From contig JAKOGI010000107.1 of the NCBI GenBank assembly GCA_029747015.1, positions 379,606 to 443,605 on the forward strand: a stretch of DNA of 64,000 nt, given 5' to 3'. Source of the DNA: Carnegiea gigantea. Its lineage: Eukaryota; Streptophyta; Magnoliopsida; Caryophyllales; Cactaceae. The position numbers and the translations under genes were made by a program. Positions within the stretch are counted from its first letter, which is position 1. Each line of letters begins with the position of its first letter. The notes beneath the pieces are model-generated. The model did not search any database and had not been told where the DNA came from. It worked only from the letters and a program-made list of their open reading frames with translations. Shown piece after piece: positions 1 through 13,183 of the stretch.

Positions 1-1816
1 CAAAAACCCTTTGACTTATTGCTGGGCCACGGAAAAGAAGTAGAAGCCACTATAATCCAAGTTTAAAAATAGCCATGAAGGGACTTTCTTAGCTGACTAC
101 GAAGTGGAAGATGAACACACGTTCTTCAAAGGAATATATTTTTCTCTCTTGAAGAAGAGAGAAGAATATCATTTTTACCTAATAATCTTTGTTATCAAAT
201 GGTTGAAACTGAGGGAAATATGCACTCTCCAATCAGAGAAATAGGAATAGAAGCATTCCTTTCTTCATACATTACCCATTTCTAAAGTGATCGTCCCAAA
301 ATTTTGTGCCATTAAAAATTGACATGAGTATTTACTTCCAACTAGCTGGTATTGCTTCATTGCACCAGCTCACATTTTATTGGTTTTGTCCATCTGATCT
401 GAAAGGCCCATGATAGTTCTGCATTCAGCCCACTAGATGAGAAAGTGCTTTTTGTACTAAGGCAGAGACATGCGCAAGTCCCTTCTTGGGTTTGAATTTG
501 ATTTGCAATAAGCTGCCATCGTGAATTTAGGATCGATAGATGTACCTTCTTTTTTCAAGCATCATTGGATCTTCTTGGGTTTGTGTGGTTATCATTCCTT
601 CTAAGACAGGCTTTGCTTTGTTATTTATTTGGTATGTCTCAAATTTGCCTTTTGTACACCATTTGAGGTGCTTATGTACTTCCTTGAGCACCTTATCAAT
701 TGGATCAAATAAATATTTTCTTCTTCTTCTTCTTTCTGGGTTTGGGTAGCGAGTTAGCCATTTTAGAGCATTCTCCCTCTGTTTCCCTGCAGTAATGGCA
801 AATCATATCCTGGAGATCATATGTTGCCATACAGTTCATGTGTCACAAAAATGGCAGGGTTAAAAACCAATGAATTTTGTCACGAAAAGAGCTTTTTGAA
901 TTGTTGGATAGGATTTTATGTACAAAAAAGACAAAAACAGATCTCAATATTAGTCGCCCTTGAAATCAGGGCTTGGTGTATTCTCTTCCGGCTTGTTTCT
1001 GAGGGACAGGAAGGCAGTTTCCAAATACATGAAAGGATTCATTCCAAGAAATCTGTCCAAAAAATAGAAAAACAAAATTAAGTGAGAAGTCCTTTTAGAC
1101 AGCAGTCTACCAGAGGTTAAAGTTACAATAATTAAGAAAACCAGTACCAAAGGGACAGAATTGAACTGTGGTGAAATATTCAAAATAGCAATACCTTAAA
1201 CAAGCTAATTATAAGATTGGTAACAGAATTAGCAGAAGAGTAACAAAGAAAGAGGCACATAACCCGGGGGGGGGGGGAAGCAAGGAAGCACAATAAAGAT
1301 AATGAGCTCAAGTGAATCTGGGCAAATGTTGAAGACTTTGAACCCCCTAAAAATCGTCCTAGATCATGTAGTTCATGATGCATTCCTATGAAAGCCTAAG
1401 CCCTTCGAGAGGTGTCTACACATATGAGCTGATTTATATTTGACCACTTTTCCCCCTTTCATCCTATGCCTTGCCTTCTTTGAGAATTTTGATGCTGTTC
1501 ATACAGAGAGCATTATTTCTTAAAATAATGGGACCAGCATGTTCAGCAATTTCTTGCTTGTGGAACATCTGTGGATGTGTGAATTTATTTCTATCTACTG
1601 AGAAGGTTGTAATCTTGTTAAGGGTTTTCTGGAAAATTTCAAGGCTATTATGTCTTAAATATGTATTGTTGTCTGGTAAGGTTGTCCTATTGTCCAAAAT
1701 ATGACAGTTTACCCATTCTTGTCACTGCATATTCTCTGAACTCCCAATTGCTCAATTTAATGAACTGATCTGATTGATGCCGTGCGTAAGCAGATTTCAT
1801 TATAATTTTCATGCAG
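1..1816 (+). other. intron or 5' flank of the LRAT-domain gene
   Basis: No convincing coding sequence was seen. The stretch is read as the intron preceding the coding exon at 1817, because plant members of this family carry their start and the first catalytic His on a separate upstream exon. It holds a short CTT microsatellite near 715-735 and a run of about 13 G near 1265-1277. A string encoding PGDH, reminiscent of the family's early PGDHIY motif, occurs near 809-820. Its downstream context does not match, so it is not called as exon 1. Exon 1 probably lies outside the window. Confidence 0.45.
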
Positions 1817-2661
1817 GCATATATGCTGGTGAAGGAAAGGTTATTCACTTCACAAGAGGAGCAGGCCAAGAAGTAGGAACAGGAACTGTGTTAGACCGTG
1901 TCATCTTCAGCTCATCAACTTCTTCTGATCACTCCCGGTCTTCATGTCCAGTATGCGGTGACCAATCAAATGCAAGCGGGGTCATCTCATCCTGCCTTGA
2001 CTGTTTCCTTTGGGGGGGCGACCTCTACCTCTTCGAGTACGGGGTCACCCCAGCTTTCTTCCTTGTCAAGGCACGTGGTGGGACCTGTACTCTTGCCCCC
2101 TCTGACCCACCAGAGGATGTCCTCCACCGAGCCTCTTTTCTTCTAGAGAACGGCTTTGGGGGTTACAACATCTTCAAGAACAACTGTGAGGACTTTGCTA
2201 TCTATTGTAAGACTGGCTTGCTCGTGGTTACTGATATCAGTGTGGGAAGAAGTGGACAGGCAACAGCTTTTGTGGCTGCTATTAGTGCAGTGGTGTCATC
2301 CCCGCTTAGATTCCTGACCACCAGCTTCAGTGGGTTGGCGGCGGTGGGCTGTGGGATGTACTGTGTTAGCCGATTCGTCTCTGACATTGGAGTCAGGCGT
2401 GATGTGATGAAGGTTCCTGTTGAGAGGCTCGTGAATCGATGTGGCTTAGATGAACCAGCTGAGACAACAGGGGATCGATGTGGGTCAAATAACAAGACAG
2501 CTGAGACCACTACAGGTGATCGATGTGGTCCAGATAGCAAGGCAGCTGAGCCCACAACAGGTGATCGATGTGGTTCAGATAACAAGACAACTGAGACCAC
2601 AACAGGTGATCGATGTGGTTCAGATAATAAGACAGCCGAGACCACAACTAAAGAAGACTAG
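1817..2661 (+). CDS. LRAT/NC-domain protein, last exon (partial gene)
   Basis: This is the large 3' exon of a plant LRAT-fold protein, the group that includes Arabidopsis LEAD-SENSITIVE1-type proteins (NlpC/P60-related thiol enzymes; substrate in plants unclear). The exon starts after a TTTTCATGCAG acceptor, inside the Gly codon of GIYAGEGKVIHFTRG; the residues read before it, from an ATG at 1774, are intron. Visible family marks are the His of VIHF, paired motifs CPVC and CLDC, GGDLYLFEYG, and the catalytic-type Cys in NNCEDFAIYCKTG. A hydrophobic Ala/Val/Ser-rich segment follows (TAFVAAISAVVSSPLRFL), a likely membrane anchor as in relatives. The first catalytic His (YSHHG in relatives) should be on exon 1, outside the window. 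The C-terminus is extended by a 15-residue repeat, which is not usual for the family. The frame is intact, so the gene is probably functional. Confidence 0.85.
2434..2648 (+). repeat. 45-bp coding minisatellite in the LRAT-like exon
   Basis: Near-perfect 45-bp units start at 2473, 2518, 2563 and 2608, after a 39-bp degenerate first unit at 2434. Each unit encodes a 15-residue block of the form GDRCGSDNKTAETTT, rich in Thr, Asp and Asn, with one Cys per unit. Because 45 is a multiple of 3, other frames on both strands also stay open. This explains the spurious long ORFs overlapping here. Confidence 0.93.
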
Positions 2662-3178
2662 TGTTGTACTTGTAACATCTCGGTCGTGGTCAGTTTGGTG
2701 GGGATATCATGGTTTTTCATTTCTCTCGGGCCTTGTTTCATTATTTTCTGTTGTGGAAGTATATGATTTATTCGAGTGTGTAATATCTAACTGATACATT
2801 TGTGCTATTGGAGGTTGGCTTCTACACATGGCCAAGCAAGATGGTGAATACCGAGAGGATTTGCCTCGCCTTTCAAACAGCAAAAGCTTGGTGATGGAAG
2901 TTCATGTTTTCCTTGTCCCTTTCTCTGATTTGCTTCTGCTACGGATGTCTCCATAGAAGTGAATCTTTAGTTGTACTTAGACTTGGCCAGTGGGTCATTC
3001 GGCTTGGGTATGGGCGGGGTTAAGTTTGGACCATGTCATCTTTCAGGTCAAGTAACATTTCGGGTTGGTTTGGTTGGATGAATTTTGATCCGGGGCAATT
3101 TCGGGTCAACTAATTTGTGGTATGATAAACTTTTCATGCAAAAACAGATTAGTTTGTAGGAAATTTCAAGTTGGTATG

Positions 3179-3201
3179 GTTTGGTTTGGTTTGGTTTGGG
3201 T
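3179..3201. repeat. GGTTT microsatellite
   Basis: Four to five consecutive GGTTT units lie inside a wider G/T-rich stretch (about 3000-3260) where GGGTT and CGGGTC words recur. Confidence 0.8.
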
Positions 3202-6200
3202 TAATTCGAATTTTAAATCCAATTTTGAGTAAGCCTATTTCGGATGTTGAGTTGGATATGTGTTTAGGTTATTCGGTTTGAATTTTAAATTTCAAGTCAG
3301 TTTTGTAAGATTTAGTTATACTCCCTCAATCTTCAATCCAAAAGAGAACAGGGGAGGCAAGAGAGTTATAATATTCGTTTATGAATAAAGAAATTTGGAT
3401 TTCATGGGATCAAGATGAGTCACAGATAGAAATAATGATAGAGACGGAAGAAAAGGGAAGAGTAACTTATTGTTGAGATTCGAACTCTAATCATGAAGAT
3501 GTTTCATGTGTTGTCATCTTTGTATTATAAATGTAAAAATGTATAGAAGTTAAGAAATTGAGAATCTTTCCCTCTCTCAATTCAAGACTCTCATTTTATC
3601 CCGCCAACACAAGTAACAAGCTAACTTAATTTTAAATTTTAAAATTCATAAAATCCCTTAGTGGATATCCCTTCAACTCCAACTTTCCCACATTAGCCTC
3701 TCTCTATCCTTAATAACTGCTTCCCGATTCTCTCTATTTCAATCCTCATTAAGGATATGCATAAATTCCTATAATCTCTCTCTTCTTGATTACTAACACC
3801 CTACGTAAATTGTCCCTGAGCATAATTAAATTCATTTAGTAGAATGGTTTTAAGATGAAGACAATTAATGATTGTTGGTGAATTGGATTAAGCCGTCGGG
3901 AAAGTCAACAAAGATAACGGATGAATTTTGATGAAAACAGAAATTTCAGATGGTGAAAGCGGCTTTATTGATAAATCATGGCGTATTGTTCTTTTATCTT
4001 TCTATGATTCGATTTAATGGGTTCAATTTGATTCTTTTTACTAAAATTTTTCGGAATATATATTATTTGATTTTTTTTCCCATCTTAAGCAATGGTCAAT
4101 GGCATTGGTTCCCTATTCCAAAATGTATGTCCTCCCAGATTATGAGTGAAGTGATGCTAAATTGTAGCTTAAAAGATGATAAACTTCTAATTTGGATATT
4201 TCGGTTTATTTTTCACATTGCAATCTTCATGTTTTGTATAGGTTTGTTTAATAGGTTTTTTATGTTCTTCCCCCTCCCCCAAAACCAGTCTCATCTGATA
4301 TCCCCACTTCTAATACTGTTTTCTTCCTCTACAACAAGTTTCTCATTCAGAGTAGTCTTGTGCCTCAAAACCACATAATTTTTGAGTATTAATGTATGAT
4401 TTTATAAGTGGGATTACTATCTAAAAACCAAAATCTTTATTTTAATAGTTTAATTAGGATATTTTTATCTATATTCTATGTCTATGAATTTACATTGGAA
4501 ATATTGTGAGCATTAATTGTAGTTATTTTATTACAAAAGAAACAGAGCTTCCTTTTTTTTTTGGTTGAAATTGCATTTTCCAGCATTGCTGATAGTATCG
4601 TTAATGTTTAATTGTAGTTGACCAGCAAAATATCCCAAAGGATGGTATAATTTATCTTTTTTTTTTTTTTGGTTGGAGCACACGGAGTTTCTGAGAATAA
4701 TGTATATGATACTTTTGAACTAGATGATAAATAATTATAATAATGACCCAAGGAAAAAGCTACCCACCCGGCGTACGTGTGTTGTTTTAACTTTAAGCAA
4801 TATGTTTTGTGATGAGTAATGGGGAACAAAGTGTGTTTGTGTGTTTTTTGTGTGACTATATTACCGCATAAATCTCGTTTATTTTATAAGTATCTCATAT
4901 TAATAGATAGTTTCATATTTCATTTAAACTTTTGTTTTCTTTCATTAAATATAAATTTTAATTTTTATGTAAAATAATATGTTAAGAACACTGCTACATT
5001 TTAGTTAAAATAGTTTTTGGTGTCAAATTATTCAGGAAAAGTATTACCACATCAAGCATTTCATAGTTGTTTCATACTAAAAATCAACGGGACTCGTTTT
5101 ACGTCACTATCCCCTCTGCAGCTCTATGTAATTGCAGTAGCTCTTCCCCTTCACAGAATCACACCACCAATCCCTATCGTTAACCCCCCAAAAAATGGGC
5201 CTAATCTCTGCCTCTGTTCCTTGAAATGATTGAGGCAAGGCCGGAAGGACAGTGCACGTTGGCGGTGCCGAGGAGCAAACACGAACAGATTTTTTATTCT
5301 CTCTTTTGGTGGGGGAAGGGAAGGTTGGTGTATGCCACATGATGGACTAGCGTACATGTATGACGTGTGTAAATATACTCACTGACGTACATTGTTACTT
5401 AAAAATGAATTATGCATATGACATTCATGAGAATGATTTTGTAGACATGTCACTTATGTGAACAAATATACCTGCTAATCAGTTGTCTTATGTTCAACAT
5501 TTTTATGGACCTTTTTATTTTTCTTTACAAAATGGACAATTTTTACTAATATTTTTGTAATCTTTATTACAAAATTATATCTTTTTCATGAAATCACTTA
5601 TACATGTCCTTAATATTGATTGTGCTACTATTTTTCAATTCTCTTAACGCATTTAATTTGCCTGTCTGGATTTGTGGTTATTTAAACTTGGTACATGGCT
5701 AAACAAATTTAAGAAACAAACTATTTTAGAAACAAGATGAGCAAAATCTTCGTTTCCTCAAAACCCAAGACTCCAGCTGGCCTTATTCTCTTGATTGGTG
5801 ATTTAAAGTTCAAATGATAAATAATTGGTTCAATTCTATCATAAAAACATGAAAAAATCAAAGCTAATTTTAGGTTAAAAAATTAGTAGAAAATATTATC
5901 TATATTATTTTGTTTTAGTTTCAATCTATAAATATTTTTAAAAATTTCTTATGATGTCTACTTAATTAAATCTTTATATGATATTTTCTAATTCAACTTT
6001 TCAATTGTATCCTTTTTTTCAATCTCTCATCACGATGTATGTCCCTCCCCCCCTCTTCCAACTCATTCGTCTAAGGTTTACGTTGCCAAATTATTTTTCT
6101 ATTTTCTATGTTGACATTAATTGCATTTATATTATGTCAAAAAACCCCTTCTATTAAAAATAAATAAATAAATACACATATATGTGTACGGGCACAAACT

Positions 6201-6477
6201 AGTACTTTCTAATTATTGATTAACTTGTGAAAGTTTGTTGTACTTTTAAATTAGAGATTAAATTGGCAGTTATAATTATTACAATTATCCTGTATGGTAT
6301 CAATTAACATAATCGGTAAAATTTCTTTGGGAAGTTATTATCAAAAAATGGTTTAGTAATTTGTATCCGTACACTTGTATGGGGATTTAAATTTTGAAAA
6401 ATACAAATTTGTTACCAAAGTAAAAATTAGAAAAATTTGTTGGAAATTTTTTTAAAAAGTTAAAACACTATCTATCT

Positions 6478-6480
<3 letters not shown>

Positions 6481-6532
<52 letters not shown>
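6481..6532. repeat. (AT)26 microsatellite
   Basis: An uninterrupted AT dinucleotide run of about 52 bp. This is a likely length-polymorphic locus. Confidence 0.97.
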
Positions 6533-6535
<3 letters not shown>

Positions 6536-7229
6536 TAAATGAGATCTAATGTATTTAGAACCTCAGACCTAATATACTTGGAACCTTAATTTTTACTTTT
6601 TGACTAAGATCTCATTGATTAGACCATCATAGATATTGCTAACCATCTTATTATCCTTTTTGTTGAATGTCGTCCCATATGCTACGTTATGCAATTGCGT
6701 TTTTTTTGGGGGGCGCGGGGGGTTGCAGAGGTACACATAAGTGTTCAACCCTAAAGAATGTGTGTAAGTTTGTTACTTTGTTCTAGAAAATGGAAACCCA
6801 ACATCAGGACTTAGGCCTATCCTAACGCATAATGAAAGGACATAGATTATATCAACAAATGTTAGTTCAAGTGATTTGATACTTGTTTCCCTAAAATAAG
6901 GTCTTCGGTTTGGGTTTTATAAATGGAAAAATATAGTTATGAGAGGATTCTATCTTTTATTGGGTCAACAGTAACTCGACTCTAATAAAATGAATGATCC
7001 AAGGTCAAAAAACAAGAAAATAGATTATATTATTATCAATATCAAAGCCACCACCCAAAGTCGTAGATAAAACAATTAGAAATTCGCTTGTCATGTTATC
7101 TTAACCCAACATAGTGGAATTTTTGCAACATTGTTTATATTGTTAACATTATGCAAAAATTAAGTGGAAAAAGTTAGTTTATAAGTGTACGCAAAAGACT
7201 GAAAAAACAAAATTACAAGAGTCATCTTA

Positions 7230-9528
7230 TGTAAAGCTTCTCGCACAGTTACAAATTAAATCACTACCAAAGCTTATAAATAAGAATATAGCATAGGAAA
7301 GTAGGGATCAATCCCATGAGAAAACATATAAGAATAAGCTAATTTGAATCCAATTAAATTTACTACTCTAATATTGTTTTCCTTTTTCTTTTAATTACTA
7401 AAACAACTCAAATTAAACAAATAAAAATCTGAAAAATTATTTAATATTACTCCAAAATATGCTAATCCTAATTCTGGAAATAAAATAACAAATAGTCAAC
7501 CTATTTATTCTACAAAAAATAAAAACAGAAATATTCTCACAGTATTAAACTGAAAATTAAAACAGAAAATATCAAGCAGAAAATTATGAAAACATTTACA
7601 GAAAATAACCTGAAATAATAATATGCAAATGCTTAAATTTATATTCCTGAAATTATATCTAATTATTTTAGAAAAAATAAAATAGAAAATAATTACAGAA
7701 AATAAAAATAGAAAAAAATCTAAAATTAAACAACTAATAAGTTGCACTAAAAAACATAAAAAAATAATAAAATCACCCAGACTGTAAAACCAAATTTTCG
7801 AGACTTAATAAAACCCAAAAATATAAAAGGAAAAATAAAAGCATAATTTTCAGTTTTATTCAAGTAAAACCTGCGGGCATACAATTCATGAAATAATTCT
7901 GAAAAATTATCAAATACTTTTCAAAAGTTCTGAACTTAAATAATAGCAGATTAAGACTCTATCTAAACCTTAAATGGCATAAAATATGTAAAAAGACAAA
8001 AGAAACTATTTATACTTAATTTCTAACAAACTGGTAAACAATGGCAAAAATAGAACAGAAAATTAATCTAAAAATTAAACCACACTGAAAATCAAAATAT
8101 AATTAATCTAAAATTACTAAGACACTCCTAAAAGGCTGCTCTTTTTTGGGGGGGAGGGTGCAAACAAAATTTAATATTAAACTCTATAAATTTAAAAGTA
8201 AAAATTAACAAACTAAATAAATCAACAAAAAAGCAAACAAACAATTATTAAAGACACCAAATTTAAGAAAGCACTTATCATAACCTATATCCACCATGCA
8301 ACTTAATATTTATTATCGACACATAAATTGACTTTTTCATGAGTTAGATTGTGAAAGACACCCATCAATGGATCTTTCTTGTTTTTCTTTAGATTATAAT
8401 TTACTTAGATCCAACCATAATATAAACCCTACTGATTTTGATTATTCTAACACTAGTGCAAGAATTTAATCAAACTAGAGATTAAGCATTAGAAAAATCA
8501 TCTAATCAATTGACCAACAAATTGATTTAACAAAGATCTATAATGATTTTCTAATTAAAAGAGATGAGTTTGAGCCATTTATGATTAATTAGGGTGATAT
8601 GTATGCTCAAAAAACTTAAGCTTTTACGTGCTTAACTCTTTTAAACTATCATATGAATCCATATTAAACTAATTAGCATGCATCCTAATTAATCTAACAT
8701 AAATATCATGAACAATAAAGACAAAGCACTATATAATCATGGAATAAAAATCAATTAGGCAATGAAGTACAAAACTTGTTTCAAAATAATTAATTTAACA
8801 TGGTTTCAAATAGATTATACTAAGTACAAAAAACCTACTCACTCATATGAAAATTAAAAGTACATAAACTATCAAATAATTCATTTTTAAGAACAAATTA
8901 ATAAACTAAACTTAGAAAATAAAAAGCAATCTTACTTGGTGCAATAAGAGAATGATGATGATGGGAATTGATGCTGATGATGGTTTGCTTGAAGTGACGA
9001 TGGATGATGATGTGTGGCGAATGGTGATGCCTTGAGAAGGTGACAGTGAAGAAGAGGTCTAATGATGATGATGGATGGTGATGAAGAAGATGTGGGGAGA
9101 TTATGTTGGGATTGGAAAGTAGTGTGGCGTGAAAGGTTGTGGCGGCTGGCGAGAAGATAATGGATGTGGTGGCTTGAGGTGTTGAATTTATAGTATAATT
9201 CTACAAGGTTTTTTTTCCTTGTAGGATTTCTTCTCTTCCAAGTCTTCCAATTCTTCTTCAATTAGGAGTAGTAATCTTGTAACCCTAGACTAAATAAATC
9301 ACTATGAAAATAATATTTTTCATAAACCATTATTTTTGAACTGACTTGATAAATTTACTTGTAAAATTCTTCAATAAATTCAACCCGCATTTCGACATCT
9401 TTTCTTCTCCTCTTCTCTTTGTTGGTCCTTAGTCTAAAAAATAGATAAATTAAACTAAATTAGACAAAATTACATATATAACATGACCTAAATAATTATT
9501 AAAAACATGCATGAATTATGACTCAACA
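7230..9528 (-). repeat. 3' LTR of the Athila-like element
   Basis: About 2.3 kb, colinear with 24911-27174 but clearly diverged by many substitutions and small indels. It contains an ATGATG/TGATGATG-rich stretch (8950-9180) that gives a His/Ser-rich minus-strand ORF with a counterpart in the other LTR. This is low-complexity LTR sequence, not a gene. Confidence 0.88.
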
Positions 9529-9541
9529 AATTCCCCCATAC
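9529..9541 (-). other. polypurine tract of the Athila-like element
   Basis: On the minus strand the bases just before the 3' LTR read TATGGGGGAATT. This purine-rich stretch is the expected primer for plus-strand DNA synthesis. Confidence 0.7.
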
Positions 9542-10780
9542 TTAGACGTGGACGTCCTCGTGCAAGAAAATCTGAGACTCGACCTAAAAACTACTCCTCT
9601 TTCTTATAAATTCATACATAAAATATGACATTTAGACCAGGCATTGGCTTGCTTTAAAAATAGTTTCATTCAAAATTTATTGGTTTTCCCTCCAATAAGT
9701 GAACAACTACTAAATGTCTAACTGCCATCAAAGAGTTTCTTAATCTGCCTCACACTATCTCTTTAACAATGTAACAAAAACAATAATCATTCATCTCTTT
9801 TAAGCATGCATACACCTATCAAGAGGTCTAAAAAGTTTAAGACACGAAAAATGGAGGTGCAGTATGGCTTTAGAGACAATTAACCTAGAAGAAATATCTC
9901 ATTGAAATTGAGTCTAAACTTGTCTTGTACTTTTGTTTTCAATTTTTTTCTGTTTTAATTTTTGATTGTTAGTGTCGTTTGTGTCATTGATTAGCCCAAA
10001 AGGGGCATGACTCTTCCAACATGGGTTACTTCATGCATAAGGCTCAACTTGAGACCTAAACTTAAGGAGAAAAGGTGATGTTTCATCTAGTTCTACCCAT
10101 GTTGGTAATCTAACAATTTTGGTTTTTTTTTTTAATGAACTATTGTTGGCATATTTCGAGTTATAGATGACCCTAAATGAGATTAACTCTTCTAGCATAG
10201 GTCTTCTCTGTAGACAAGTAGCTTAATGGGAACAAGTGTCATGCCACTTGAACCGACATGCATTGGTAAACCGACTTTTTCTTTTCTTTGTCTTCTTTTT
10301 TTTTCCCTTTTTTAATACAAGACAAGAAAAATTCACAATTTTAATGAGTTATTCTAATAATTCAGTAGTCCAAGAAAATAAATGAGGTCCTTTTATTGCC
10401 TCTAAAGTGGCTATATAATATGATCAAATAAGATAGATAACCATAACATTTACTCATTAAAATGATATATAAGGATTAACTCAAACTATTCTGAATTATA
10501 GTAAGTATGCTCGAAAGTCCCCACTCATAAAGGAACAAACTAAAAATAGTAAAACAGAAAAATTTTAAGAAAGCCTAACATAAACTCACATTCATAGATT
10601 ATTTATAAGAAAGACACAAAAGACTTTTTTTTTGGTTTCTTTTCTTTTTAAGAATGAAGAATGTAGGAACTAATGCAAGATGCATCCCCCACACTTAAGT
10701 CATACATTGTCCTTAATGCATGCAAAATTATAAAAATAAAGAAGATAAAAGCAGAATTAAATGTATAGTTCCCTGAAAAT
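9542..10780 (-). other. noncoding internal region between pol and 3' LTR
   Basis: This is where Athila elements carry an additional (env-position) gene. No recognisable protein was found here. The sequence is AT-rich with T runs and stops in all frames, so any such gene is lost or was never present. Confidence 0.5.
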
Positions 10781-10782
10781 AT

Positions 10783-10815
10783 TGGGTTGACTCCCAAGCA
10801 GCGCCTTTGTTTATT
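10783..10815 (-). other. conserved post-pol motif of Athila-type elements
   Basis: Minus strand reads AAGGCGCTGCTTGGGAGTCA followed by ACCCAATA. An almost identical string lies in the young element at 58615-58642. In both cases it follows the place where pol ends, and it resembles a sequence commonly seen just after pol in this retrotransposon group. Confidence 0.6.
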
Positions 10816-10899
10816 GTCATTGGCTCGACACTAATGAAACTCATGGATCTTCTAGTCGGATCTCCTCCAGTAAGCATACTTGATCTTCTTCATAAGTGT

Positions 10900-13178
10900 G
10901 CTTTAGCATGTGACCATTTATCTTCAAAATATTGTTAGTAGTAAAAGATTTAATTTCAAAAGCACCATGTGGATAAGTATTTACTACCTCAAAAGGCCCT
11001 ACCATCTAGAGTTTAACTTACTAGGAAAGAGTCTCAATTTTGAATTAACTAACAACACTTTTTTCATCTACCTGAAATTCTTTCCTACTAAGCTTGGCGT
11101 CATGAAAAGCTTTAGCTTTACCTTTCTAGATCATTGAATTATCATGGGCTTCTAGATGAATCTCTTCCAATTCCTACAATTACCGCTTATGGTCCTTCGC
11201 TACTTAGTCAAAACCTAAATTGAACTGCTTAACAGCCCTATAGGATTTATGCTCTAACTATACAAAGAGATGACATGCTTTACCAAAAACTAACCTATAA
11301 AGTGACATACCTATAGGTGTCTTATATGCAATTCTATAGGGCTAGAGAGTTTCATCTAACCTAAGATTCCAATCTTTCTTATCTGGCCTTACAAATTTTT
11401 CTAATATGCCCTTGATCTCTTTATTAGAGATTTCAACTTGGCTATTTATTTGGGGATGATAACTGGTAGACACCTTATGAGTTACATGATGTTTGGCTAA
11501 CAAGGCACCTAAGATTTTGTTATAAGAATGTGTTCCTATATCACTAATGATTGTTTTAGGCACCCCATATCTATACAAGATAAGAGATTTAACATGTTTC
11601 AACATAGTTTTAGCATCATCAAATCTAGTGGCCACAACTACAATCCAGCTAGATACATAATCAATGAACATAAGAATGTAAATAAAACCAAAAGAAAAGG
11701 GAAAAGGTCCCATGAAATCAACACATCATACATCAAAAATCTTACAAACATACATATTACGTAGAGGCATTTGATTCCTTCTAGATAAATTACCTGTCTT
11801 TTGGCATGCTTCGTATCTTTTGTAAAATTCATAGGCATCTCTAAAAATAGTACGCTAATAAAATCTGCATTCCAGAACTTTGTCTGCTATTCTTTTGGGT
11901 CCAAAATGTCCCCCATTTCGGAAGACTGACAAATTAAAACAGACTGAAAGTCACTCTACACACCTCCTTATGATCTAATCTCCATAAAGTTTCCATAAAT
12001 ATGGCTCATCCCAAACATAATATTCAAACTAGGCCTTTATCTTCTCCTTTTGGGCTCTAGACAAGTCTTTAGGAAAAGATTTTGGTAACTATGCAATTAA
12101 TTATAGGAGTGTTAGGCGAACAACCTTTTGGAGAGCTTTTTGGCAAAAAATAACTTTTTGGATCAAAATTAGCTATTTGACCCAGTCAAAAAGCTAATTT
12201 TAAAAAGTTAATTTGGGTGTTTGGTAAAATAACTTTTTGGAATAGATTTTTGGGTCCAGAAAGCTAATTTTAAAAAGCTAATTCTATTAGCTTTTTAGAA
12301 GAGCTTTTTACAGAATTAGCTTTTTGTCCCACAACTTCGTCAGAAACAACTAATCTTACTAAATAGTTTTTCTGCAAATAGCTAATTCAAAAAGTTAATA
12401 CAAACACTTAATTCAAGTAGCGAATAGCTAACAGCTAATATAAATAGCTATCAACTATTTGCCAAATAGGCCTATATCAACATACCAAGACAACCTATCA
12501 GTTACAGCATATAAAGTCTCATCATGAAAACAGTCACTCATTAGATTACTGCTCTCCCCATTTTCTAGCCTACTTAGATGTTCAACTACTAAATTTTCAG
12601 CTTATGGCTTATCTCTAATTTTCAATTGAAATTCTTATAGCAATAAGACCCATCTAATCAATCCAAGTTTTGAGTCATTCTAACTCAACATATGTTTAAT
12701 AAGAGAATGATTAGTATAAATGGTAACTTTAGCACCTAACAGATAAGGATGAAACTTTTCTAGAGAACATAACAATGTACATTTCCTTTTCTATAGAAGT
12801 GTAGTTACACTGTGGTGGATTTAGATTTCTAGAAGTATAATAGATCACATGAGGTACATTCCCCACTCTTTGACCTGAGAGTAACCCTACTGCCTTATCA
12901 CTAGCATCACATATTAGTTCGAAAAGTAAGACCCAATTAGGGGGTTGTACTATTGGAGTGGTGTTAATTTCAATTTTAATTGGTCAAAAGCTCTTCTATA
13001 ATCCTTATTAAAATCAAATAGAGCATCTTTTGTAAGTAAAGCACATAAATGAGAAATAATCTTAGAAAAATCTTTGATAACTCTTCTATAAGACCCAACA
13101 TGACATAAAAACGACCTCATCTCCTTGAGACACTTTGGATTGGGTAAAGATTAAATGATATCTACTTTAGCCTTGTCC
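10900..13178 (-). pseudogene. Athila-like pol, 3' part: RT end, RNase H, integrase
   Basis: Minus-strand translation gives, in order, the RT thumb (DKAKVDII just inside the insertion point), RNase H (FELICDASDKAVG, IYYTSRNLN, NYTSIEKE) around 12,930-12,640, the IN zinc-finger region (GGHFGPKRIADKVLECRFY near 11,910) and the IN core (11342-11713: MGPFPFSFG, YGVPKTIISD, STSYHPQINSQVE). Many stops and frameshifts are present, and the RNase H-IN junction is interrupted by a MITE at 12104-12474. Ribonuclease and strand-transfer functions are lost. Confidence 0.85.
12104..12474. mobile_element. MITE-like insertion (possible hAT type)
   Basis: About 370 bp inserted in the degenerate pol. The ends are imperfectly inverted: TAGGAGTGTTAGGCGAACAA at the left, and TAGGCCTATTTGGCAAATAG on the opposite strand at the right. 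The inside is dense with AGCTAATTTTAAAAAGCTAA-type words in both orientations. The target duplication could not be settled, so the superfamily is uncertain; the GGCAAA terminus suggests hAT. Confidence 0.6.
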
Positions 13179-13183
13179 ATGTG

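Larger units (their letters stand above)
2662..7229. other. 3' UTR and AT-rich spacer
   Basis: The first few hundred bases are the probable 3' untranslated region of the LRAT-like gene. The rest is AT-rich sequence with homopolymer T tracts and no ORF resembling a protein family. The longest open frame (3950-4378, 142 codons) is Phe/Ile-rich, as expected from AT-rich noncoding DNA. A GGTTT-type run sits at 3179-3201. No tRNA, transposon end or promoter can be supported. Confidence 0.6.

Noticed and set aside
809..1080. PGDH-like string as exon 1 of the LRAT-like gene
   Set aside because: Only four residues match. The following residues do not give the expected YSHHG, and no donor site fits the GIY acceptor phase.
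2202..2794. Long ORFs in other frames and on the minus strand over the LRAT-like exon end
   Set aside because: They stay open only because the 45-bp repeat is a multiple of three. The plus frame from 1817 carries the family motifs.
3950..4378. 142-codon plus-strand ORF
   Set aside because: Phe/Ile-rich composition typical of AT-rich noncoding DNA; no motif or regular gene context.
8932..9261. His/Ser-rich minus-strand ORF, with a counterpart at 26546-26839
   Set aside because: Both lie at the same place in the two LTRs and derive from an ATGATG-rich tract; low complexity.
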